Program-made: the position numbers and the translations under genes | Source of the DNA: XYD12-FULL-36-8 sp041739035 | Lineage (GTDB): Bacteria; Bacteroidota; Ignavibacteria; Ignavibacteriales; Ignavibacteriaceae | NCBI GenBank assembly: GCA_041739035.1 | Contig: JBGSOQ010000062.1 | Location: 1-64,000 of the forward strand | Direction of reading: 5' to 3' | Length of the DNA: 64,000 nt | Shown: one piece after another, positions 52,975 through 60,860 of the stretch | How the letters are laid out: every line of letters begins with the position of its first letter | Position numbering within the stretch: position 1 is the first letter of the stretch | The notes under the pieces: generated by a model | Databases searched by the model: none | The model's input: only the letters and a program-made list of their open reading frames with translations | What the model was told of the DNA's origin: nothing

Positions 52975-54243
52975 TTATTTAACTAACATCATTTTAATTC
53001 GTTGAACATTTTCATTTGCTCTTAATTCAGCAAAGTAAATTCCACTAGCCAAATTATTACCGCCTGAAACTGAACTAAATTGTTGTTTATAACTTCCTGC
53101 TGACTGATAATCATTAACTAATTCAGTTACAAGTTCTCCAACAGAGTTATATATTTTAAGTGTTACAAAACCATCTACAGGTAAATTGTAAGCAATTATT
53201 GTAGATGGGTTAAATGGATTAGGATAGTTATTCAATAATTCAAATTTAGTTGGAGCTATTTCAACTTCAACAACATCAGAGTATGCAAATGTTCCGTTAA
53301 AATCAATTTGTTTTAATCGATATGAAATAGTTCCTGTATTTTCCGGAACATCAACAAAAGAATAATTTTGTGTATTTGTGGTTGTACCGTTACCTTTAAC
53401 AAATCCAATAACTCTCCAATCGGTTTGCTGGTCTTTCTTCTGAATTTCAAATCCATTATTATTCAATTCAGTAGCAGTAGACCATTGCAATAAAATATTT
53501 CCAGATGATTGTGTTGCTGCAAATGAGGTAAGTTCAACCGGAAGAACTGTTCCAACTGCGCCAAGAGAAGCAATTGCAGATGCAGAAAGTGGTGTATTCC
53601 AAATCGCTATTTCTGCAATTTCAATCAAACCATCATCACCATCATCATCCCCAAGAAAATGAATGACTGATGCTAAAGAATAACGAACATCATCAACCGG
53701 ACGAACATTATGATCAAATACTAATTGACCATCAATGTATGCTTTAAAGTAATTACCATTCTCAACAGATAGAATCAGTCTATACCAGGTATTATCCGCA
53801 ACTACAAATGGTGTTGTATAACCTAAATCTAATGTACCCATCGCACCAGTAGTGCTTCTTATAAAATATTCTCCATCATTAGCGGTAACAAGAGGATCTG
53901 TTTGAAAAAAGTTATGCCACATACCAAGAGCTTGAGCAACTTTAAAATCAAACATAAGCGTATATTGATTTACTTTTGTTCCACCGCCATTAGGAGCGAT
54001 ACCGTGCGTAGCTGTATAATAACTACCAGGACCTATGCTTATTGCGCCATTCCCAGCGCTTGGTCCGGCTACTGCTGTATGAGTACCTGTTAAGACTAAG
54101 TCAGTACCATAACCAGGAACTGCAGCTGTTAAATTTGATGCATTATCAAATGACCACCAACCTTGCGGCATTTGTGCATAACTAACTGATGTTAGTAGAA
54201 CAATAGCTGCAACTAAAAAACGACGAAGTACCTGAAGTTTCAT
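52975..54243 (-). CDS. T9SS-exported LamG-domain protein
   Basis: A 422-residue exported protein with signal peptide at 1-23 and a GAGGAG ribosome site upstream. Residues about 25-230 form a LamG/concanavalin-like domain (GWWSFDNASNLTAAVPGYGT, KVNQYTLMFDFKVAQALGMW, EIAEIAIWNTPLSASAIAS). A short Ig/fibronectin-like region follows (LTSFAATQSSGNILLQWSTA), then the Por sorting domain (LNNYPNPFNPSTIIAYN). No enzyme motif. Likely a surface carbohydrate-binding protein. The LamG part is strikingly similar to the N-terminus of the phosphoesterase downstream, pointing to duplication. Terminators on the downstream side make it a separate transcript. Confidence 0.82.
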   Translation of the reverse strand: MKLQVLRRFLVAAIVLLTSVSYAQMPQGWWSFDNASNLTAAVPGYGTDLVLTGTHTAVAGPSAGNGAISIGPGSYYTATHGIAPNGGGTKVNQYTLMFDFKVAQALGMWHNFFQTDPLVTANDGEYFIRSTTGAMGTLDLGYTTPFVVADNTWYRLILSVENGNYFKAYIDGQLVFDHNVRPVDDVRYSLASVIHFLGDDDGDDGLIEIAEIAIWNTPLSASAIASLGAVGTVLPVELTSFAATQSSGNILLQWSTATELNNNGFEIQKKDQQTDWRVIGFVKGNGTTTNTQNYSFVDVPENTGTISYRLKQIDFNGTFAYSDVVEVEIAPTKFELLNNYPNPFNPSTIIAYNLPVDGFVTLKIYNSVGELVTELVNDYQSAGSYKQQFSSVSGGNNLASGIYFAELRANENVQRIKMMLVK

Positions 54244-54315
54244 AACGCTCTCCTCTTTAAGTTGATAAATATTAAGTGAACAGTTTAATTAATTGAATTT
54301 GCATTTATATTAAAA

Positions 54316-56637
54316 TTATTTTATCAGAATCATTTTTTTTGTTTGAACAAAATTTTCCGCCTGAATTCTAAAAAAATAAGTTCCGCTCGATAAACCTTTT
54401 CCATCAAATAATACCTGATGGTAACCTGCTTCTTTTTCTTCATTTACTAAGGAAGCAACTTCTTTTCCCAGAAGGTCAAAAATCTTTATTGATACTTTTG
54501 AAACAACCGGTAAATCATAGCTAATCGTAGTTGATGGATTAAATGGATTAGGATAGTTCTGCGATAAAGAATACTCTTTGGGATATTCAGGTGTTGATTC
54601 GACTCCAACAATAATATTTGCAGGTATCTTAGTGTTATTATAAAGTCCTGATACTTCATCATCAGTAAATCCGTAATTAAATACCAAAACATTATCTATA
54701 CTACCTTTAAAGTATGAAGGCGTTCCGGAGGTTCCACTTTTACCTAACATTGGAATAATACCTGTATTTACATTACCGGTAAGAATATGAGAGTCTTTTA
54801 ACACACCATTGAGATATACTTTTGCATGCGAGCCATTGTAAACACCAACAACATGAATCCATTTTCCAGTAACTAAATCTGCTCCGGGAATTCCCGGTCT
54901 TTCAGCAGTAACATTCGTTACAACTTTAAACCTTAATTCGTTATTACCTCTATCTTCATACAGCACGAACTGATCTCCTTCAGCATCAAATAAAGGCCCA
55001 AATGGCTGTAATAATTGACTTGGTAAATATGTCAATTTAGTCCAAACTGAAACCGTAACCCCACCGCCATTGAAATTAAATGATGGAGAGTCTTGAAATT
55101 GTACAAAATCATCAACTCCATCAAACTCCATTGAATTGCCGAGATAACCTGACGATATTACAGCACCATTTTTCACTACTCCATTGTTTGCATTTAATGA
55201 AGCATCATATATAACTGTATCAGGACCGACAATTGTGTAATCATCAAGATTGTAACAAGCAATGATATCTGATGTAATATTTTTATGTGTAAATGTCATA
55301 GATGCGTTTAACATCACGTTAGGAACAATTGCTTTGTCTTTAACATTGCTTACCGCCAAAGTGTAAGTGCTATCTAACAAACTGGAAGTTATTAAAAACA
55401 CAGTTTTTTCATCCAGCATTAATTCTGCACTTAGAACTGATACACCTTTATTGATATTATAATTTGTTAACACTTCTGCAGATGCTTCTTCAACTCTCTC
55501 ACTAAACTCTATGTAAACTGTAGAAGTCTCTCTCTCAGAAGTAACAAATGACACAACTGGTTTAGTAATGTCTGCATTTGTTGTTGCTGAAACTTCGTTA
55601 CTGTAATTAGTGCTTTTTAATCCTGCACCATTCAATGCCTTTATTCTGTAATAAAACGTTTCATTTTCTGTTAAAGTATAATCAATATAATTTGTGGTAT
55701 CACCAACTGTTACATATAGGGTTATTGGGTTGGGAATTATATCTCTATAAATCTCATAACCAGTTATTCCACTTTCAGGATCTTCAGATGACTCCCAACC
55801 TAAAGAAATATCCGTTTCACCAGTTGTAATTGCAGAATTTATGATAACATCAGCGGGTGCAGTTGAATCAGTAACAGCAACTAACACTTGTGGAAAGTTA
55901 GTTGTAATTCCATCGATTCCTAGAGCAATCAAAGCTAGCATCTGGCTACCTGTGTTAATAGTCCACCCGTTAAACAATACATTTTTTGAATGTGCATAAT
56001 CTATTAACGCCTCCGTAATTGTGCCCCCGCTGCCAACCCATTCTCCATTTATCAAAGCAACCTGATCAATCATCGCATTTGTTATTGTGCCGAAAAGTTG
56101 AATGTCAATTGAAGCATCTAAAGATCTGCATTGTGCTATCTGAGAATATGTAAAACTTGATACGATTACCCGGTTCTGCATTCCGTAAGCCTGAATCATT
56201 GCGATTACTTTAGGGACTATTGTAGCGTCTGTTGTTTTTATTTCGGCAACAATGTCTACTATTCCATTGGCTTTGGAAAGTTCCAAGGCTTCAGAAAAAG
56301 TTGGAATTTTTTCACCTGTAAAATCAGGGCTAAACCAAGAGCCAGCATCAAGTAAACGAAGTTGAGCATAAGTCATTGAACTAACTGAACCACTTCCACT
56401 TGTTGTTCTATCAACTGTTGCATCATGCATAATCATCATTGAATCATCACTGGAAAGTTGTATATCAAGTTCAAAATAATCTGCCCCTGTTTCTATTGCC
56501 TTAACCCAGGCTGAATAAGTGTTTTCAGGTGCTAAAGAAGAGCAGCCTCTGTGTGCAATATTTTGTACTTGAGCATAATTATAAATGCTGAAGATAATCA
56601 TCATAGAAAAAGCAATTAAGTTTGTTTTAATTTTCAT
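54316..56637 (-). CDS. T9SS-exported glycerophosphodiester phosphodiesterase with LamG domain
   Basis: I start at ATG 56637 because AAGGAG lies 8 bases upstream and the signal peptide MKIKTNLIAFSMMIIFSIYNYAQ begins there; an earlier in-frame ATG (56700) adds an unlikely leader. Residues about 25-265 form the GDPD barrel: NIAHRGCSSLAPENTYSAW, GADYFELDIQLSSDD, MIMHDATVDRTTSG, AEIKTTD. It is followed by a fibronectin III-like domain (about 270-355), an Ig-like SwmB-type segment, a LamG domain (about 485-665, NSMEFDGVDDFVQFQD) and a Por sorting domain (LSQNYPNPFNPSTTISY). It splits glycerophosphodiesters into glycerol 3-phosphate and alcohols at the cell surface. No clear terminator follows. Confidence 0.9.
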   Translation of the reverse strand: MKIKTNLIAFSMMIIFSIYNYAQVQNIAHRGCSSLAPENTYSAWVKAIETGADYFELDIQLSSDDSMMIMHDATVDRTTSGSGSVSSMTYAQLRLLDAGSWFSPDFTGEKIPTFSEALELSKANGIVDIVAEIKTTDATIVPKVIAMIQAYGMQNRVIVSSFTYSQIAQCRSLDASIDIQLFGTITNAMIDQVALINGEWVGSGGTITEALIDYAHSKNVLFNGWTINTGSQMLALIALGIDGITTNFPQVLVAVTDSTAPADVIINSAITTGETDISLGWESSEDPESGITGYEIYRDIIPNPITLYVTVGDTTNYIDYTLTENETFYYRIKALNGAGLKSTNYSNEVSATTNADITKPVVSFVTSERETSTVYIEFSERVEEASAEVLTNYNINKGVSVLSAELMLDEKTVFLITSSLLDSTYTLAVSNVKDKAIVPNVMLNASMTFTHKNITSDIIACYNLDDYTIVGPDTVIYDASLNANNGVVKNGAVISSGYLGNSMEFDGVDDFVQFQDSPSFNFNGGGVTVSVWTKLTYLPSQLLQPFGPLFDAEGDQFVLYEDRGNNELRFKVVTNVTAERPGIPGADLVTGKWIHVVGVYNGSHAKVYLNGVLKDSHILTGNVNTGIIPMLGKSGTSGTPSYFKGSIDNVLVFNYGFTDDEVSGLYNNTKIPANIIVGVESTPEYPKEYSLSQNYPNPFNPSTTISYDLPVVSKVSIKIFDLLGKEVASLVNEEKEAGYHQVLFDGKGLSSGTYFFRIQAENFVQTKKMILIK

Positions 56638-56754
56638 AGTAATCTCCTTTGGGGGATAATAAGACTGCATATAGAAATAAATGAAATAATTGCATAACAA
56701 CTTTTGTCTAAATTAAGTTACTATTCTTCTGTAGAATACATGGCAAAGTAAATT

Positions 56755-56775
56755 ATTGTGATGGTTTATCACAAT
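56755..56775. promoter_or_regulatory. CRP/FNR-like palindrome upstream of the GDPD gene
   Basis: ATTGTGAT and ATCACAAT with a 5-base spacer, giving TGTGA-N7-TCACA. Classical CRP sites have N6, so the match is approximate. It lies about 120 bases upstream of the GDPD start and could be its operator. Confidence 0.4.
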
Positions 56776-56897
56776 CGCATGTTCGTGGTATCTCGAAATC
56801 CCATTAAAGATTTAGGCGATGAGAATTGAAAATGGGGTGATTCTATATATTCACAAAAAGTTTAATTAAAAAACGTTATTATAATTATTACTGATCA

Positions 56898-57560
56898 TTA
56901 TAATATATTCTCTTTATAAACTTTTGAAACTGCACCCGAAATTGTGTTTACGTGGAGTTTATTATAAATATTCTTTAAGTGAGTATTAACCGTATGAAAA
57001 CTTAGAAAAAGTTTGTCTGCTATCTGCTGTTTTGTTAAACCAGAAACAATTTGCTGAAGGATTTCTTTTTCACGCTCAGTCAAACCATAATCCGATTTTT
57101 TCTTTTTAAACTGCGCAAATAATTCAAGCACTTTATGCGCAATTTTCATATTCATCGGAGCTCCGCCTGCTAGTACTTCTTTAATGGATTCTATGATTTT
57201 TTCTGGTGAAGAATCCTTTAAAAGATACCCTGAAGCTCCAGCGCACAATGCATCAAAAACTTTATCATTGTCATCATAAATTGTAAGAATTAGTATTTGT
57301 GTTGCTGGCGAAAGCGCTTTAAATTTTTCTATTCCCTGTATACCGCTTATGCCAGGTAGACCAATATCCAGTAAAATTACCTCAGGTGAAATATCTTTTG
57401 AAAGAACCTCAAGTGCATCTTCACAGGAAACAAATGCATGAGGACAATGTAATCCCTCAGTCCCGTTTATAAGTCCGGCTAAAGATTTTCTATATCTTAT
57501 ATTATCTTCTACCAGCCAAATATTTATTGATTTATATTCCGTATGTGTTGCTTTTTTCAA
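56898..57560 (-). CDS. NarL/LuxR-type response regulator
   Basis: A 220-residue protein. The receiver domain (about 11-130) has the acidic pair in LVEDN, the phosphoacceptor D65 in VILLDIGLPGISG, a conserved T in LILTIYDD and K in YLLKDSSPE. The C-terminal LuxR-type HTH (about 155-218) reads LTEREKEILQQIVSGLTKQQ, then FLSFHTVNTHLKNIYNKL. It lies 99 bases after the propeller-type sensor kinase and is its obvious partner. It should bind DNA at promoters of the glycan locus once phosphorylated; the target sites are not known. Confidence 0.93.
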   Translation of the reverse strand: MKKATHTEYKSINIWLVEDNIRYRKSLAGLINGTEGLHCPHAFVSCEDALEVLSKDISPEVILLDIGLPGISGIQGIEKFKALSPATQILILTIYDDNDKVFDALCAGASGYLLKDSSPEKIIESIKEVLAGGAPMNMKIAHKVLELFAQFKKKKSDYGLTEREKEILQQIVSGLTKQQIADKLFLSFHTVNTHLKNIYNKLHVNTISGAVSKVYKENIL

Positions 57561-57659
57561 ATTCTAATCACGATTAAATTGTTAAAATTATATTTTGGTT
57601 ACCATACCACGTTCGAGGCATTTATAAATTAAAAAGATTTTTGTCTAATCATAATTTCA

Positions 57660-60600
57660 TCACATTTTTGCTTTCACATCCAGAGTAATTGTTGTTCCTC
57701 TATTTCTCTCACTTTCTATTAATAACTTCCCTTTAATCTTTTCAGATCTCTTCATCATACTTAGAACACCGGTATTCTTTTTTACGCCATTAACATCAAA
57801 TCCTTCCCCTTCATCAATAACTTTCAGAATTAATTGATCCGATTGACCTTTTATATCAACAGAACATTTATTTGCTTTTGAATGTCTTATCACATTTGTT
57901 AATGCTTCTTTGTAGATGAGAAAAATATTTCTGCGCTGTTCAAGAGAAAAAAGATCAAAACGGATACCAGGCGTTGAATTGAAACTCCATTGCATACCGA
58001 CTAACAACCTTGCAGCTGTTTCCCGCATTTTAAATATTATATCTTCACCTTCATCATTTTTAGGATTGATGAACCAAATAATATCCCGCATCGCATCAAG
58101 TGTTTGTGAAGCTGTTTTACTAATATCCGACGAAAGTTCAAGTTCACTTTCTGATAATGAATTACTTTTCATAAGAAGCTGACCATCAACACATATGCTG
58201 CTTAGATTACTTCCAATTTCATCATGTAAATCGCTGGCTATATCATAACGAATTCTTTCTATCTTCAGTAATTGATTGACCCTGAACTTGTAAATCATAA
58301 ATCCTACAAATACAAGTGCTAAGCCCAAAAGAATTTTAAACCACCAGGTCATCCACCATGCCGGTTTAATTATTATTGAAAGCACGATGGGATCAGTCCA
58401 AATATTATCTGCATTACCGGCTTTTACTAAAAACCTATAATTACCATATTCAATATCAGTGTAATATGCAGTAGTTCTGGATTCCGCTTGTATCCAATTA
58501 GGATCAATTCCTTCTAGCATATATGAGTATTTGTGTTTGTGTGCCGGCGCCATATCCAGTGAAGCAAACTCAATTGAAAAAAAATTTTGATTGTACTGCA
58601 GAACAATTTCCTTTGTTGCCGGCAACGATTGAGGCAATGTTGCTTCTTTATCAAATACTTTAAATGATGTAAAAGCAATTGATGATTTTTTTGTATCTAA
58701 AGAAATTAACTGGGGATAAAAAGAAATAAATCCATAATCCCCGCCAAAATACATTTTGCCGGAATGATCTTTATAACTGGCATGCCAATTAAAAAGATTA
58801 CTAATAATTCCATCTGATTGATCGTATATTCTAAATGATTCTGTTGAAGGATTAAATTTGGCTAATCCTTTCATTGTACTGATCCATAAATTCCCTTTCT
58901 CATCTTCAAGGATACCAAAAACTACATCATTGGGTAAACCATTACGCGTTGTGTAACGAGCAAATTTTCCTGATAGTTTATCAAACTTATTAAACCCACC
59001 GCTATGCGTTCCTAACCAGATATAACCCTTCGAGTCTTCGTAAATCGATGAAACTTTACTTGCACTTATGCTGTTCTGATTATCAGAATTTGGGAAGTAA
59101 TGATATAAAACCTGAGATTTGGAATCATATCTAAAAAGACCATCTAACCATGTTCCAATCCATATCTCTCCGTTTTTATCTTCAAACAAAGAATTTACAG
59201 ATATAATATCTGGAAGTTTTATAGAATCATTTTTAATGATTGGTTTGTAATTATAAAATTTCTCACTTTTACGATCTAAGATTTGAAGGCCATCATTTGT
59301 ACCGATTAATAGTTCACCATTCCTTGTTTCTAATATCTGCTGAACCCAATCAGATTTAATGCTGGTGGAGTTATTAGGATTATGTCTGTAGATTTTAAAT
59401 TTTTTAGTCTTTGGATCAAATCGATTTAATCCGCCGTATGAAGTTCCTATCCAGAGAATTCCATATTTATCTTCGTATAATGCAACAATATCATTTACGG
59501 AGAGTGTGTTTGGATCGCCTGGTATGTTTTTAAAGTGAATAATAGAATTATCTGCTAAATTAATCCTGTCAAATCCGCCGCCGCCATAACCGATCCAAAG
59601 ACTATTTTCTTTTCCACCAATAATACTGCTTACAACTTTTCCGCCAAGTGTGTTTTTTCTTCCAGATAGAAAGCGATATTGTATAAATTCTTTAGTGGAA
59701 GACAATTTACTTATTCCCTCTTCGGTCCCTATCCAAATATTATTGCTCCGGTCTTCATATAACCATCTTATTCTATTTGAAATAAGAGAATTGGGATCAT
59801 CATCTGCCCTCTCGAGAAGAACATACTGCATTTTCCCATTTTGATCTTTTTGAAAAAGATATAACCCCATATAGTTATAAGTTCCGGCCCACATATTACC
59901 ATCATGATCTTTAATTACTTGCCTGAACATCATCGGCACTTCGTTTTGCAAATTTGCAGGAGCAAAAAGATGATGTGTTATCTTTTTCGTTTTTAAATCA
60001 AAGTTATCTACACCGGTACCAGTACTAAGTATTAAATTTTTATTTGAGTCGTTGAATACATCCCAAACATAGTTATTGGAAATTGAACTGATATCCTGAG
60101 GATTGTTTTTGAACTGGATGAATGATTGTTCTTCAATATTAAATTGGAAAAGTCCACTGCTCAATGTCCCAATCCATAGATTCTTATCAGCATCTTGAGT
60201 TATTGAGGTTATATTGTCATCCGGAAAATAATTTTTGCCGGAAAACTTTTTTCGATAAGCAGAGATCTTTTTTGTTTTGGGATCTAGCTTAATAAAACCG
60301 CTATTTGTTGTGCCGTACCAGATATTATTAGCATCATCCTCATATAAACACTGAATATAATCATCGTCTTTTGATTCATCGTCAAACCTTATAAATGTTT
60401 CATCAAATTGATCAAACTTACATAAACCTCCACCCCATGTACCCACCCAAAAAGTTCCGTCTTTACTTTCCAATAAAGACATTACATAATTTTCCGGTAG
60501 AGATTTTTTCTTTGAAGGATTGTTTTTATAAACTTTAAAATTCTGTCCATCATATCTATTTAGTCCGTCCTTTGTAGCAATCCACAAAAATCCATCGCTC

Positions 60601-60752
60601 GTTTGAAGAATGCAATTAATTGAATTGTTTGATAATCCATCATCAATTGTAAGGTTCTCAAATCTTAAGGAGCGGTATTGCGGATATATAGATAGGAAGA
60701 ACGGAGAGAAGAATACAAAGAAAACAAAAACTATTTTTAAGACATGCGACAT
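57660..60752 (-). CDS. Propeller-type sensor histidine kinase
   Basis: A 1030-residue membrane kinase. The signal/anchor is MSHVLKIVFVFFVFFSPFFL. Residues about 28-680 hold some 14 two-component-regulator propeller repeats (YEDDANNIWYGTTNSGFIKL-like, with W.G....G...). A Y_Y_Y domain covers about 690-760 and ends in the NADNIWTDPIVLSI region. A membrane segment lies at about 775-795. HisKA_3-type dimerisation has DLHDEIGSNLSS (H843), then an ATPase domain with YKEALTNVIRHSKA (N-box) and IDEGEGFDVN. In Bacteroidetes this sensor head is usually fused to a regulator (HTCS); here the kinase is separate and of the NarX/DegS type. The likely ligand is a glycan fragment. Confidence 0.93.
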   Translation of the reverse strand: MSHVLKIVFVFFVFFSPFFLSIYPQYRSLRFENLTIDDGLSNNSINCILQTSDGFLWIATKDGLNRYDGQNFKVYKNNPSKKKSLPENYVMSLLESKDGTFWVGTWGGGLCKFDQFDETFIRFDDESKDDDYIQCLYEDDANNIWYGTTNSGFIKLDPKTKKISAYRKKFSGKNYFPDDNITSITQDADKNLWIGTLSSGLFQFNIEEQSFIQFKNNPQDISSISNNYVWDVFNDSNKNLILSTGTGVDNFDLKTKKITHHLFAPANLQNEVPMMFRQVIKDHDGNMWAGTYNYMGLYLFQKDQNGKMQYVLLERADDDPNSLISNRIRWLYEDRSNNIWIGTEEGISKLSSTKEFIQYRFLSGRKNTLGGKVVSSIIGGKENSLWIGYGGGGFDRINLADNSIIHFKNIPGDPNTLSVNDIVALYEDKYGILWIGTSYGGLNRFDPKTKKFKIYRHNPNNSTSIKSDWVQQILETRNGELLIGTNDGLQILDRKSEKFYNYKPIIKNDSIKLPDIISVNSLFEDKNGEIWIGTWLDGLFRYDSKSQVLYHYFPNSDNQNSISASKVSSIYEDSKGYIWLGTHSGGFNKFDKLSGKFARYTTRNGLPNDVVFGILEDEKGNLWISTMKGLAKFNPSTESFRIYDQSDGIISNLFNWHASYKDHSGKMYFGGDYGFISFYPQLISLDTKKSSIAFTSFKVFDKEATLPQSLPATKEIVLQYNQNFFSIEFASLDMAPAHKHKYSYMLEGIDPNWIQAESRTTAYYTDIEYGNYRFLVKAGNADNIWTDPIVLSIIIKPAWWMTWWFKILLGLALVFVGFMIYKFRVNQLLKIERIRYDIASDLHDEIGSNLSSICVDGQLLMKSNSLSESELELSSDISKTASQTLDAMRDIIWFINPKNDEGEDIIFKMRETAARLLVGMQWSFNSTPGIRFDLFSLEQRRNIFLIYKEALTNVIRHSKANKCSVDIKGQSDQLILKVIDEGEGFDVNGVKKNTGVLSMMKRSEKIKGKLLIESERNRGTTITLDVKAKM

Positions 60753-60800
60753 GAAAATTCACACATAGAATATTCCTAAAATGTACACCTTCCTGGTTGA

Positions 60801-60836
60801 AAAAGAGCAAGTGTTTTAAATTTTAACACTTGCTCT
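60801..60836 (-). terminator. Terminator after the GH2 gene
   Basis: AGAGCAAGTGTT (60804-60815) and AACACTTGCTCT (60825-60836) form a perfect 12-bp stem; the minus strand continues TTTTTC. It lies 24 bases past the GH2 stop. Confidence 0.9.
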
Positions 60837-60860
60837 ATATGTTTTTCTAATAACCCAAAA

